This document shows positions 1 through 13,392 of a stretch of DNA of 64,000 bases, piece after piece (position 1 is the first letter of the stretch; every line of letters begins with the position of its first letter). The translations under genes were made by a program, and so were the position numbers. Below the pieces are notes generated by a model. That model was not told where the DNA came from. It did not search any database and saw nothing but the letters and a program-made list of their open reading frames with translations. This stretch comes from Paramyrothecium sp. XJ0827 (Eukaryota > Ascomycota > Sordariomycetes > Hypocreales > Stachybotryaceae): NCBI GenBank assembly GCA_020881915.1, contig JAJFPB010000006.1, positions 558,001-622,000 of the forward strand, given 5' to 3'.

Positions 1-3000
1 CCTATGACGAAGTAATGTTCTTTCGCCGACTTTGAGAGCATAACAGCACGCATTGTGTGACCACTTGCTACATCGTGTATATGTGAAGTTTGGAGATGTT
101 CCACGATCTGGTGTACTTCATCCTCGTTTTCGATCTTTCTCGTGTGGAAATTCAGCGCTGGCTTCGCCATGACGGCTTGAATGGGTTGAGCGTCCTGCTT
201 GACAATTCTTGTCCTGAGAATCTCGTGCTGCGAAGATAAAACTTCCAGTGCCGTTTTGAATTCGGGAATGCGAATGTTGCCAGTGATTCGAGCCCACGCA
301 GTATGATTTAGGCTAGTCTTATCCTCCAATACAGACCAAACGAACCAGAACATATTTTGACTGAACGAAAGTCGGCTGACTCTCACAACGGGGTCTTTGG
401 GTTTTAGTGAAGACTCGCTAACTTGAGATCCATTTGAAGGTGTCAATACGCCTTGTGAAGTGTTCCCTGTATCGTCTGCGAGGTCAACATCTGAGCCGTC
501 GATCGCCACGGCGCCGCTTTGCGTTGCATGGAGAGCCTCTGGACTGCTAGCTGCGTCTCCAGTCTCATTCAAGCCCGGTGTGAAACGACCAGGAATCGTT
601 TCTGCGGCCTCGGATATCAGCTCTTGGGCCGAAACACCATTGAGAATTTTGAGGATTGGTATTTTCACTTCGAGATTCTTCATGAACCACCCTCGAATCT
701 CGACTGCAATCAGCGAGTCTAACCCCATTTCGTCGAGTCGTTTTCCTAGGATTGTCGCCTTTGCAACCTTGGTAGCATCCATCTGTAAGAGACTGTACAG
801 CCTATGCACGAATGCTTCTTCAATGATAGCACGAACTTGACTCCGTGTCTTCGCCTCGGCGAGTTGCGACTTGATGGGGCCTTTATTTTGAGTTCCGGCC
901 GCCGTTGTCGAGTCGGGGTCTGCAGTCCCGACGAAATGATTCATCAGTGGTTCTGACTCCCATAGTGGCGGATTAGGATCATTGTAAGAAATTTGTCGGA
1001 CACCATTGAGTAGTTCTATCGAGTCCCAGCCAGAACCTGGGCGCCCAGCGACCACTGCTTCGGCAAAAAGCTGGTAAAAGTCACGTTCAGAAGTGGGCAT
1101 CAGTCCGGATGGTCGAAGGGTTGTTCTCGTATAAATACGCTTTTCTAGCATGGAAGCATACCCAACACCATAAATTGGACCGATGTGGATCACAGAGGCA
1201 GCCAGACCTTTTCGTCGGCGTTGCTCCGCAAGGGCAGCCATGAACATGTTTGACGCTGAGTAATTTGCCTGTCCAGGACGGCCAACGACGGCGACAACCG
1301 AGGAGAAGAAGATGAAGAACTCAAGGGTATTCTGCTGGAAGAGGTCGTTGAGATGAAGGCTGCCTTCAACTTTGGGCTTAGTCCCGGTGGTGAAATTCTC
1401 TAGTGACATGTCACGAATTGCCTTGTCTTGAAGAACCACTATTGGCGGTCAGCTTCTCTCTGCCTCGTGCGAGAATATGTCAAGATATTGAGCAAACTAA
1501 AAGTGAGAACATACTGGAACCCTGAAGCACGCCCCCAATCGAGGGCATAGTGGCGCAAATTTCGTCATGGAGCTTACGAACTTGCATTTTATCAGTTATA
1601 TCACTATTTGGAAGCCAAGTGATTAGTTCAAGCTAACAGTGAAGGTGCAGTGTACTTACGATGAGGCGACCTTGATAGTAATGCCTTGCTGTCGCATGTG
1701 ATCAAGCCATGAGCCATCTATCTTGGGCGTACGACTGGAAATCACAAAGTATCGTGCTCCACGTTGGGCCATCCATTGGCAGAGCCCAAGCCCAAGACCT
1801 TTGCTGAGGCCAGCGAACCAATATGTTTTCTGGCTCGAGAACGATATTTGGAGATCAATGGGCTGAGCCTCTACCAGCACTTTGGCAAGCTCTCTCCAAT
1901 CAATGATTGAATATGGCGCTCTTTTATCTCCAGCATCAAAAAGCGAAGACAATGATGTGGCATGTGGCTTCATATGCTCCATATCGCCTTTGCCAACTTG
2001 AGTCGTGGCAGTCGACACTGTCTCTTTCAAACACCTCTCGATTTCTTGCTTGTAATGCTTAGATGGTAGCTTCGCAGCATTCGAAAATAAGGTGGCGAGG
2101 CTCTCCCGACGGCAAAGAGGTGGAAGAAGCTGTCGAAGGCGTTCCCCAAGGCCATAGTCCATTCCTGAGGCTGAGAAGTCGACAAAGACAGAAACATCCG
2201 AAGGGATGACTCTGAAGAGTTCACGACTGGCAACGCGTTCATGAAAGACGAACCAATCAGCTTTCTTTTGGCCGGGAGGCACAGCGGGTGCAGTAGAGAT
2301 AAACTTCACAACAACACCTAGTTGCTGTGATTTGATGGCCAGCCTGGAGGCCAACACTGCATCTGGCTGGTAAACCAGGACCAAGTCGCTAGCTGTCAAG
2401 CCTCGAAGAATGACTGTAGCAATCAAGTCGAACATCACAATCGAAAGATATTCAACCTCGTCGCCATCTTTTATGCCGATTTCGAGTGCAAGAGAATCAG
2501 GAGATCTTGGGAGGGATGAGTTTCGGGTTGTCAAGGCTAGAACCTTCTTTGAACCCGCATCGCTTCCAATTACAACAAACATCGAGCTGAATTCAGAAAC
2601 ACGAATTGCAGTGAGGGTAGAGTGAGTGACGGTCAGTGGACGCTCGTTTTCTTTGACCTCAAACGGCGGGAGTATATCATGTCTCAATGCGTAGCCTGCT
2701 GGTGCGTTTGAAACTTCCAGGTAGACGTCTTGAAGGTACGGATCGACTTCTGAGAGGATTTTTCGAGATGTAGAGTTGTACCTTTCGTTCATTTCCAGAC
2801 TAGGCGTCAGACGCGGAATAATACTACGTCCAAGCTCATCAATCACCACCTCCGTTTCAGAAGGCGGCAATACTGCACCTTGTTCATGCCATAAAGACCC
2901 AGCGCTAAATCTGAGCAATGCTTCCGCTAAGACGAAAGGTTCGATTGAGTTAGCGCCCTCAAAATCAACCATCTGCCACTTAAGAGCGAGAGCCTCACGG

Positions 3001-6000
3001 ACGATAGAGCGCATCAGCCCAATCATCATGCTTCCAAATGGATTACCTGCACGTCTGTCGCGTGTCACCCAGAACAAGGAGCCGACACCGAGTAACATTG
3101 TTTTAAGTGAGTGCCAATCTTCATCAAGCATATCCTGGAGTACTGGCCCGTCGAGCTGCACAAGTCCCAGGACTGTTGTGTTGGGCGACAGGAGATTGCC
3201 GGAAATGCCTTGCAAGGTAGGGAAGACCCTAATGTTTCCACAGTACCTTTGAATGAAGCCTAATAAACGTTCAATCAACCGGCTAGACTCTATGGTCACC
3301 CCGCCCACAATGACCAGATCTTGAATAAGAGCTTGAGGCGGAAATAAATCTTCAGTAGGCGTCGAAAGAGGGTGGCGCAGAAAGGATATCCTTTCATCCA
3401 CCGCCTGCGACGTAAAGGCGGTAAAAGGTGCTAGGTGGCTTTCCTTTGGAGTATCTGGGGTTATTGTATCACAGCCTGAGAATCCGCATTTGCGCAAGAC
3501 AGCATGCCATTGTACCAGACTAATGGCTGGCGACTGGGCTCGACTCTCTAGGTCTTGACGCCACGATTGAACTGCATTAAGCACAATGTTATACACAGCA
3601 GAGGTGGTAGGAATAAGCTCCAAGACTACCAGGTAGCCGCCTGGCTTCAGCATGCTCCGAACATTTCGAAGTGCAGCTTCAAGATTAGAGGTCGTGTGAA
3701 GGGTCAAAGCGGCAAGGATTACATCAAAGGAATCTTTTACAAATCCTTGACCGACAGCGCTCTCCGTCAATTGAAACTTCTTGAAATTGACTTTCGGTAG
3801 ATACGGTTGTGCCCAGGATTGTGTCGACTCCGACTCCATGAAATCGGACGGGCCAGTGACGGTGTATGAAGTGAATCTATTCCCCATGTGTTTCAGAATA
3901 GCTTGAGCAGAAGTGCCAAGTGCTGTTCCAATTTGCAGTATGTTTGCGTGGGGATTCTTATGTACAATCTGGTCCATTGCAGTGGCGAGGTATTTGGCAT
4001 AGATCTTTGAGCCAATCGACTCGGCGTAGAAACGAGCTACAAGACCGTGCTCCGACCCTGTTTCTGGCTTTCTGTCAATTATTCTTGATGAGATCGAGTC
4101 ACAGATGGTTTTGAATGTTTCAATGTTATCTCGAAATGGCGAGGATACGTCAGGTGAAAGAACTTCATCAGAGCTATCGGCTACCCATTCTGTTTTCCAG
4201 GCAGCGATTTTGCCGGTGTGACCGTTGGAGACTGCTTGAGTTGCAAACTCGAGGAAGCGTTCAGTCTCTCTGTTCGTATGTAATGAATCATTCTTTTGTG
4301 CCTTATCCTTCAGGTTTTGGAGAAAGGAAATGGCTAGTCGTTCAAGTTGCTCAGAGAGTTGCACCATGCTTGGTGTAATGAGTGGCTCAACAGCCGGAGC
4401 ATCGCTCAGATTGGGCTCTGCAATGTCCCAGATTATCTTTGCAAATTCAATCTTGTCGTCCTCTGCTGTTACTGGGGCAATCGGGACAGTTTCCAGACCA
4501 TCCACCTGGATTATAGCATTGTTGAGGGAGGAATTTGCGGGATAAACATCAACGCTTCCGTTTAGGCGCTGGGACCCAGGCGGCTGAGAGGAAAGAAACC
4601 GGAGAGTTCCTCCGGGTCTGACATGTTGGGTGCATAGCTCAACATCGAAACTGATACGTCCAATCGTCTTGACAACTTCCAAGAACCTCAGTTGGCCGTC
4701 GTCTGGGTACGAGAGCGCCAAATTTATGGTCTGGAAGGCCGAGTCTAGTAACGAAGGATGAAACAGTAGCTGTGTCTCCTCCATTATGTTGAGAACTCCA
4801 CTTGCCCAGCCAAGCTTTCTCTCAGCATCGGCGATTCCTTGAAAAGAACCGCTCCATTCATACCCGACCTCTCTTGCCACCATGTAGAAATCATCCAAGT
4901 CAACTTTGATCATGTCTTTCGGGAACGGGGCTATCGGTAGAAGACCGCCATTGCGAACTTGATCGATCGAGACTTGGACACGCGCTGTAACCATGCGTTG
5001 CAGGCTACCGCCTGCTAGGGAATCTGCTGCCTGGTAGTTGAATGTGGCTTCGATTGAGTCAAATCTGGACCGCACGATATCAGCCATGGAGATGATTGTT
5101 TCGTTCACGGTATCATCCGCGTTGAAGACAAGTGCTTTGTCAATGTTCATGTCGGTGATATCGACGAGGCGTGGAGACACATCAAGTTGTTTACACATTG
5201 CCACGGCTGCTTCCAACGCAGTAGCAATATAACCTGCAGCTGGAAAGACCATTTGCCCTTGGAGCCGGTGGCCACTAATCCATGGTATCTCGGAAGGTCG
5301 CAGTATCTGGCGCCAGCGCATTTCCTGCTCACTGCTGTCCGGCATCAAGTGACCTAGAATTTCATGAACTGGGCCAGCGCGAAGCCGGTAGGCTCGTGCG
5401 TATCTAGACTCGCTCCAGTATTCTTCGTGATCCCATGAGTATCCCGGCAGTCCCTTCACCAACTTGCACTGGTACTTGTCGGACACGAATCGATCATACT
5501 GATTCAGGTTTACTGTTTTGCCTCCCAGATGGGCCCAGACGGCACCCAAACCGTCGGCAACTGACTCAACAGCAGAACAACCTCGGCGAAAGACACCAGT
5601 GTATGGCATCTCCTTTGTTGAAAGCTCTCCAAGCGTTTGGAGAGCAGGACCTTGCAGTGCCGGATGAGGCCCAACCTCTATTGCCATGTCGAACGAACCA
5701 ACCTTGTTCCAGGCCTCGCTGAGCGCTTTGCTGAACAAGACTGGTCTTGTCAGGTTTGCATCCCAATATTGCCCCTTGAGCATGGCTTTGTTACTGCTCA
5801 TGTCTTGGCCATCAAAGACACTCGAGAACCATCGACTGTGTCCACTTGTAGGCTCAATATCTAGGCTAGAAAGAGTTTTGAGATATGAAGCCGAACAAGG
5901 CGCCATATGACTCGAGTGATATGCCTTGTCAACCTTCAGTAGTCGGGCAAATTTCTTTTCATCTTCCAGAATGATTTTTAACTCCTCAACAGCGTCTCTA

Positions 6001-8308
6001 TCACCGGAGACAGTAACGCTCGTTGGTGAGTTAAATGCGGCAATGCACACTCGTCCTTCAAAGTCTGGATCATCGCATAATTCTTGTATGTCCTCAGGTG
6101 TAGAACCCACAGCCATCATGGCTCCAGGTACACCATCGCGGCCGGATGCAAAATGTAAGCAGATTCCTCTGTAATAGGCAATGCAAATAGCATCCTCTGC
6201 AGAGATGTAGCCAGCAGCATAAGCTGCTCCAATTTCACCGGAGGAATGTCCCACGACTGCCGCAAACTCGATATCAGCAGCGCGCAAAAGATCAACCTGA
6301 AGAATCTGGACCGCAGTACATAATGGTTGTGACAAGCTGCTATCGCCAACTCGCGAGGCTGGCGATTCATTTAGTAGCTCCTCTGTAAGTGACCACTGAG
6401 GACGGTCAGGCTCAGGGAGTTGGCCCAGTCGATGCTCCAATTGTTTAATCTTTTCCATACAGGAAGAGGAGCTCTTGAGAAGTTGGGCTCCCATTCCAGG
6501 CCACTGAGCGCCTTGACCTGTGAATATGCCAAGAATGCGCGGTTTAGTGGCTTCAGGGCCCGTGTTTTGTTGTAACGGGACGAAGAGAGTGTGACCTGGC
6601 TTTTCTCGTGCCTCTTTGATTGTGTTATGAAGTTTGGCACACAATTCTTTGACAGAGGAGGCTGCACACAGGAAAGAATGTGAAAAGCGGGTTCGACGGC
6701 TATGTAACGTAAAGGCCAAATCTCGGAGACGGATGTTTCCTGCGCTCTCCTCAAGATGCGCTTTAAAGCGTTCAAGTGAGTTTAGAAGCGAAGTCTCCGA
6801 GGATGCCGAAAAGACAAATGGTAGGTAGGCAATGTCTGATGCATCCACAGATATTGGAGGGCTGTAGCTTTCGAGTATAGCATGGGCATTCGCGCCGCCA
6901 AAGCCGAAACTTCTCAGGTTGTTACTTTTGTGGACAAATTGATATTGTAATAGCAACATACCTGTTAACACTTGCGCGCCGTACGCAACCGTCTGACAAG
7001 GACTGCCATGGACTTGCTGTCGTCGAAAGCTGAATACTTCCGTAGAATGGTTCAATTTGTGGGTTCAACTTTTCGAACAGTAAATTGGGAGGGGTTGTTG
7101 CATTCTGCAGTGCTAGGGATGCTTTCAATATGCCTGCAAGTCCTGCGGCTCCTTCGGTGTGGCCTATCACAGTCTTGATACTGCCTACCAGCAGGCTCTC
7201 GAAGCGCTCATTGCCGTCTTCGCTGGGAAGAAGGTCTGGTGCAAAGAAGGCGTTATTTATGGCCTCGGCTTCCGCGGAATCGCCTGCTAAAGTCCCCGTT
7301 CCGTGGCACTCAAAAAACTGTGGGCGATGGAGAGGATTGCGCAGATCCAAACCTGCCCTCGCATAACAATCCCGAATAAGTTGCGCTTGAGCCACTGGGT
7401 TAGGCCTGAACTTGAGAGTCAGCAGTTGAAGTCAAAAGCTGCGAGATAACTCACGCCGTGATCCCCTTCGTCTTTCCGTCTTGATTGAGACCTGTTTCGC
7501 GTATAATGCACTCAATATGATCTCCATCGGCCAGGGCATTGCGGAGTGTCTTGACCACAACTGCAGCAATGCCATCCCCTCGAGCGTATCCGTCTGCGCT
7601 GGCATCCCACATACGACAGCGAGAAGTGGGAGACAGCATGTTCAATGGCCCCAACGAAATAAAACCCTTTGGATCTAGCATGAGATTTACACCTGCAGCC
7701 ACAGCCACCCTAGACTGCCCAGAACGCAACTGCTGAACTGCTTCATGAAGAGCCACCAAGCTAGAACTGCATGCAGTATCAATAGTCATCGATGGGCCAT
7801 GCCAATCAAATAGGTACGAGATCCTATTGGATAGCATGGCGCGTGAAGTGCCGGAAGCAAGGTAGTTCGCGATGTTGCCATCAGTGTCTCGCCCCGTGAC
7901 TTGCTCATATTCCGACAGCATCTGGCCGGTGTAGACCGCTGTGTCCGTTCCACGCAGCTCATCAGTTCTCAGACCTGCAGACTCTAGTGCCTCGTAGATG
8001 ACCTCTAGAAGCAAACGCACTTGCGGATCCATACACTTAGCCTCGGCTGGGCTTATGTGAAAGAAGGATGCATCGAAACGGCGATGGAGGCCTTCTCTCT
8101 CAAGGAAGTAACCCTCTTTGACATTATTGTGACCATGATAATCATTACTTTTGTGATAAAAGCCTTCGCCGCTGAACCGGTCCAGAGGGATGGGCCGGGC
8201 TAGCTGTCGGGGATCACGGACGACTTCCCACAGCTTGGAAGGAGTGTCTGCATTGCCGGGGAAACGACATCCAGAGCCGATGATGGCTATATCTTCCGGC
8301 AGGCCCAT
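1..8308 (-). CDS. Highly reducing PKS with C-terminal condensation domain (PKS-NRPS or LovB-type), 3' end outside window
   Basis: Iterative type I synthase that builds a reduced polyketide on its ACP; the condensation domain would act on that chain. I read five exons (8308-7455, 7405-6962, 6909-1660, 1603-1515, 1438-1) with phase-consistent GT-AG introns of 49-76 bases. Over at least 2,690 residues the order is KS (about 5-430, DTACSSS, Cys180), AT (GHSSGEIG near 653), DH (HRLQGQMVFP near 974, later DSAFQ), methyltransferase (near 1424, glycine motif altered to IGTALGTSA), a structural KR plus degenerate ER region (about 1600-2080) without an ER nucleotide motif, KR (from about 2125, YSASN catalytic segment), ACP (GLDSL near 2446), a Ser/Thr-rich linker, then the start of a condensation domain (FSQNMFWF, HEILRTR). 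The HHxxxDG motif would lie past the edge, so full PKS-NRPS and a truncated LovB-like end cannot be separated. The missing ER fits the trans-ER at 17677. Confidence 0.93.
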
Positions 8309-8911
8309 TTTAGTGACGAGATTCCTGGTCCAAGAAAGACACTGTTGTAATTGTGCGTAGAACGATGCTAGGACGGAATGAATGGTATAGGTCTGCTACC
8401 AAGCGTTGTCCATGGACTTACACATGGGCTCATAAGGATGTGTTTGGCTTGACCCATCCAACTACAGCCCCCATGGTGTCTCGAAAGATTGACGTTGAAG
8501 CAGGCAATCTCGGACTTGATACTACCCACTCTAGCTGGGATCTCAGAGTGTATGCGTGCGCCACCGGCGAACCCCTGTTACCAGCCCTTTCGGACTGTCC
8601 TATAAGAGTAAAGCGAGGGCGTGCGTACGCAAAAGTTTTAGGGAGGGTTGATTGCGTACAGTGATTGCTCGATGCAACCTGCCCCCAAACGACTGGCACC
8701 CATGTGCTTTTCGTCTTTCATTGGCTATTTTCCTGACCCGGCGCTGCGACCAGCGCTAATATGGGGTGCGATGGAGATCTGTTGCATTGATGACTTCCTC
8801 AACTGTCCCAATATGATTGTGCTTGGTCCCCCCACTGCGATGCCTTCTGGTCTCCGAGCCTGCATCTCTGGACTCGCCTATCGATCTTCTGGTATCGGCC
8901 CCTCCTAGACC
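8309..8911. promoter_or_regulatory. Divergent promoter between PKS and Zn2Cys6 regulator
   Basis: About 600 bases between the start codons of the minus-strand PKS and the plus-strand Zn2Cys6 gene, with no convincing coding frame. It must carry the promoters of both genes. A TATA-like TATAAGAG lies at about 8601-8608. I looked for a clear AflR-type TCG(N5)CGA palindrome and found none. Confidence 0.5.
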
Positions 8912-10255
8912 ATGTCCCCGGCCTCAGCTTTGCGCAGCATTTCTTCGAGACGATTTGCTTGCGACCGTTGCCAGCAACAGAAGCTCCGCTGCGTACGTCG
9001 ACGCCTGCCACATGAGCCTTGCGAGAGGTGTACTCACCTCCGGGTACAATGTAAGACCTCCCCCAACCAGCGCATGCCTCTCGGTCGTCAGGACGAAATG
9101 GCTGCCTCAATACGCACGCTCCGCGAGTCGGAGTCTGGCGGGCTACTGCCGGGATGCTCTGGCTCTGGCCTGGACTTGACAACACCATCGGCTGGTCTAC
9201 TGCTGGCTCGAGAGTTGGGCCCCAGGGCTGGAGTTGCCGATTCGACTGATGCCTTCGCTTATGCACAGACCTTCGCCGGCGCTGATGAAACATCCATGGT
9301 CAGCGGCATCTGGGAGCCGCCTGGTCATCTGCCGACCTCTTCACCACCGAGAATCAGCGTCAGCGAGTCACCAGAGACAGACTGCCCAAGCCTTCGAAGC
9401 GAGCACATCCTTGATGGTGGCATCCACGGCAATTTTGCAGTCTCTTTGCAACATGATACGCTATCCGCAGGAGACACCAGCACGAAAGAGCTCTGTCGCA
9501 TCATTGCCAATCTCACCACATACTCAAATCGCTTCAATTACACTGGCACAATCTCAGGCGACGGAATCGGTCCAGGCTCGGCACTATTTGTGGAACTTGT
9601 CGGCGATGTCTTGAGTTGCACGAACGACTTTATTCGCAGCCTGATGGATGTTTCCGATCAACCACGACGGCCATCCGCATCCAGCTTAGGAGACTCTGGG
9701 AGCATTCTCCAACCCGCCCCGGCACGCAGCCATGCATCCGGAAACGCAGACGCAGCGACACCACTTCTAGCTCTTACCTGCTACATGCGTATTCTTGGGG
9801 TGTATGTCTTGTTGTTCAACAGGATATGCGATCTGCTCGAGCGAGCAGCCGGTGGCAACAAGGCATGTCTCCAGCTGGTGGCTGGACTTCCTTGGGACTC
9901 CTGTTTCCCGTCCGGTATGTCATGCCGCTTCGCCGGAGCCAGTACGCGTGTCGCCCGCTAACAGCTTCCGCGGCGCCAAGACTATGAGATTGTTCGGGCG
10001 ACCCTGTTTGTCCACATGGCTACGAGCCTGTTCGGAAGGGTAGAGGCACTGTTAGGGCTGCAACCCAAGTTCCGCATTGAGCCTGAAGCAAGAACCCGCG
10101 TCGGCCTGCTAGACCATTATGGGCTGGAGGATGTGGTGGCGGAGATACTGGGAGGTTTGGGTGGTCAGCAGCAGAGCACCATGGAGACCATTGCCACCCT
10201 GAGGGCATCCATACGTAGAGCAGGACTCCTCCTCAGAGACCACATTGACACTTGA
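8912..10255 (+). CDS. Zn2Cys6 (AflR-type) transcription factor, likely pathway regulator
   Basis: Fungal binuclear zinc-cluster regulator, expected to act in the nucleus on the neighbouring PKS genes. The N-terminus has the complete six-cysteine array from about residue 17 to 46 (CDRCQQQKLRC, then CERC and a last Cys six residues on), followed by a basic stretch. The C-terminal half carries the leucine-rich segment seen in AflR-like proteins. The first reading frame stops at a TAA (9959-9961). I resolve this with an intron at 9915-9980: GTATGT donor, GCTAAC branch site, AAG acceptor, 66 bases. It removes the stop and joins the frames to give 425 residues. The gene is divergent from the PKS, the usual position of a cluster-specific activator. 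If that intron is not spliced, the protein would be truncated by about 90 residues. Confidence 0.85.
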
Positions 10256-10835
10256 ACTAAGTGCCGTGCGAAACGAGTATCCCAAGACTGCTGCACGAAT
10301 GTAGCCGACTGCGACCCTGTGTTGGGAGCGGCCACACTTGACAGGCTGGACAGCCAGCACACCCTAATCAATGGGTGCTCGTGTGGCTTGTTGCAGCATG
10401 CTAGTTAGGTCCGAAACAAGGGTGGGAGGACATTTGTGTCAACTATAACTATGACAGTAGGACGCCAACCACCAAACCGTGGCGCCGACCTGCACGTTTG
10501 CGCCCGCCGGTGGCTGCCTGCATCTTCCTACATCTTCCTATGCTACCCAAGAATCCTTCTCCCAGAGCCACCGAACCTGCGGCAAATACTGACAGACTTT
10601 CGCGGGCCCCCTGCAGCTGGCCTGGGTTGACGTCTTTCTAGGCAGTCTAAGATGACCTATTCTATTCTTCTAAGACGGCTGCGTGCAGCCCATCTTCAGG
10701 ATAGGCTATTGCATCTAGGCCTTCTTCAAATGTTGCGCTGATTGAACTGACACCTTTTTGCTACTTGTATTTGGCTCTGTCGTCCTTCTCTTGTGGGAGT
10801 CTGAGTCTTCATGCCTTGTCTTCCGACCAATCAAC
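10256..10835. other. Gene-free spacer
   Basis: 580 bases between the zinc-cluster regulator and the rhodopsin-domain gene. Only short frames with no recognisable domain; presumably terminator of one gene and promoter of the next. Confidence 0.5.
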
Positions 10836-12148
10836 ATGGCGTTCAACGTGTTTGACAGCAGCAGCGATGGGCCATATTTTGCTGTGCTCGTCGTTTCCAT
10901 TCCAATCACTCTCCTGGCCATCGTGCTTCGGTTCGCGGCCACCAGGGCCACTGGCCGGAAGCCTGCGACGGAGGACTGGCTTGCGCTCGCAGCGGTAGTT
11001 GTTTTTCTGATAAGGGCTACCGTCGCTCTGGTTGGTGAGTGTTGCCAGCGGCTTGCTACACGCTTGCGGCGTAGGCTAACGTGTTCAGCGACGGTGATGG
11101 TCAATGGACGTGGTATTCGTCTAGCATTCGACGAAGATGACTACGAGAGGGTCTTCAAGGTTTGCCGGACCCTCGCAACAAGCGATTGCTCCCTTGATTA
11201 ACGAGGATCAATCATAGCTGGTGTTTGTTGCCAACATCATCACACTTCTCGACCAGACCTTTGCCAAACTCAGCATCTGCGCCTTGTATCGCCGCGTCTT
11301 CGGGGTGAAGCGCTCCAACTCAGTCTGGATCGGCATCCTCGGAGGATTGCAGATTGCAAACTACATCGCCTTGGTGATACTGCAATGCTTCCAATGCCGG
11401 CCCATAAACGCACAATGGCAGTGGTGGGTTTTTGGGAAATGCATTCCGTACTCGAAGATGCTTCTCGCCATTGACACGCCAAACTCGTTGATCGACTTTG
11501 CTCTGGTTATTCTGGCCATATACATGATCCGCGCTCTCAACATCAAGACTGGTGCCAAATGGAAGCTTGGGTTTCTGTTTGGGCTTGGAAGCTTGTGAGT
11601 AGCAGTACGGCGTGCCTACATTGCCATGTACTGACTTTTGATCCAGGGCCGGAATCATTGGTTTCGTCAAGATTGGTTTGTCCTATGATACAGGTATGCC
11701 TTTCCTGATCACGCACTCCCGCTATGTTCATTTCTTTGGTCGGCAGCGCTCTCGAGATGAAGTCTAACCAAGCTTTGTTCTAGATCCCACTACAATAACG
11801 ATCTTGGGACTCTGGGCAGTCGTACAATCTGTCGCGTGTATCATTTGCTGTTGCGCACCCGTCTACAAGCTGAAGCTGGTGCTTGGCAATCCGTGGAGCC
11901 GCCTCGCCTCCAAGGTTAGCAGCTACTCCCTACGAAACCAATCCAAGTCATCCGCGAATGCGACGACCGAGACAGAACAGACAAACGCTGTGGAGACGGG
12001 CAGTCAGTACACGCAAGAAGAGGGCCTCCTGCGTCCTGACCGGGCGCATAGTAAATGGGCCGTGACTAGTGACGGCGAGAGGGTCCCCTCTTCAGATGAG
12101 TACCGGATGGATTCAATTCGGGTCCAGCGGAGTGTGCACGTTTCTTGA
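10836..12148 (+). CDS. Rhodopsin-domain (PTH11/SAT4-like) integral membrane protein
   Basis: Seven-helix-type membrane protein of the large fungal rhodopsin-domain family; role in this cluster unknown. Five exons fit in phase: 10836-11034, 11089-11159, 11218-11594, 11647-11693 and 11784-12148, giving 352 residues. The start was chosen at the ATG that gives a short soluble N-terminus before the first helix. Family hallmarks are the extracellular segment before helix 3, the QTFAKLSI helix, the conserved FQCRPINAQW segment, and a Ser/Thr-rich cytoplasmic tail of about 80 residues. The second intron uses a less usual GTTTGC donor. Such proteins recur in fungal metabolite clusters, but no reaction can be assigned from sequence. 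A second member of the family sits in the other PKS cluster at 43974-45591. Confidence 0.85.
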
Positions 12149-13392
12149 GTGGGACCACCGACATATGACTAGCTTGATCTATATCTATTCTGTATAAGTA
12201 GGATGCAACTGTAAAATGACTCGACAGGTAAGAAGATGCATAAGGTATCGCTGGAAATGGTCCTCGCGTAAAGTTATACCAAGCTGTAGGCACTGCGGCG
12301 AGCAAACACCAAAACCTACCTAGTTGAAATAGGTAAATGTGAAGTGCATTCGCGAATCTCGATCGTGAGATGGAGTTCTGAATCCACATCCCCGTACTAC
12401 TACTGCCAATGAGGACTGCGCCCCAGGAGGCAAGTGAGCCCGCTACGGCTATCGCCTCCAGCTCCGCACACGGACGGGATATGCCGCACGGAACGTTGCC
12501 GATCTTGCTTTGGTCCTTTGGTAAAGGAAGCGCATGCATCATGATCCTCATAACGCCACCAAAGGTTGAGTGTCTACCAAACGTGGAAAACACAAGCACG
12601 GAAAGCGGAGAAGAGGACAGGGGTAAATGCACTTGCATCTGTGCCAGATCGCAAGGCCTCGCTTCAGGCCGTAGCATCACCACATGTCCGGCTCTCCCTA
12701 TTAACCTGGATATCGGCAAATGCTAATTTTAGTTCATGCCGGCTTTTTCGCGCTCTCCAAACTGGGCTTGATTCTAGGCCCTGTTCCCAGTCAAGGTGCC
12801 ACTGCATGTGGTATTCAGGCTGAAGGCTTGTGTTGGTGCATGCGCGTCTTGCGTTGCGTTGGCCATGTATTGCAACGTCAGGCGGCAGGGAAAGCAAAAG
12901 ATTCATTTGGGGCCACTCGTTTGTCATCGTATCATTGTACGCTGACCACTTGAAGACCATTTGGACAATGCCGCCAAAATGTCCTTTCAGAGCCTGCCCG
13001 GCTGCCAGCCTCATTGCTACCTTACCTGCATCCCCTCGGGCTTGCTCACTTGTAGCTGAGCCGTCCAAGCAGCTACGGACGTTGCATTGTACGAGACGCT
13101 AGAGCAGGGGCGTCCGGAGCTCCGACTGAAGCCAAGGTCAGCACCAACGCCACACATGCAGGAGCTGTCTTTGTCATTCGCTGCTCTCGACACTGCAGCT
13201 ACTTAATTACCAAAGTACCATTCGAATCGTCGGGCTTAGCTTTGGCGTGCTGTCTGTGGCCTGTAGCCAACATTTGTTTGTTATCCAGCCAGCAATAGTC
13301 AGGGTGAGCAGGTATTTGCAGCATTGCCTCCCGGGACAGAGCTTTCTTCCGCCTCTGCGCTGTAGAGCACAGCTTGACGCAGACACGCCACG
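12149..13392. other. Gene-free region
   Basis: About 1.2 kb between the rhodopsin-domain gene and the P450. Several open frames exist on both strands, the longest minus-strand one overlapping the tail of the preceding gene. None has a recognisable domain or splice pattern. I see no RNA gene or repeat. Confidence 0.5.

Noticed and set aside
2776..3252. Plus-strand frame of 158 codons inside PKS 1
   Set aside because: Antisense shadow of the PKS coding strand.
9959..9961. TAA as a true nonsense mutation in the Zn2Cys6 regulator
   Set aside because: A 66-base intron with GTATGT donor and GCTAAC branch site removes it and keeps frame.
12066..12719. Minus-strand frame of 217 codons
   Set aside because: It overlaps the end of the rhodopsin-domain gene, has no domain or signal, and its composition looks like a chance frame.
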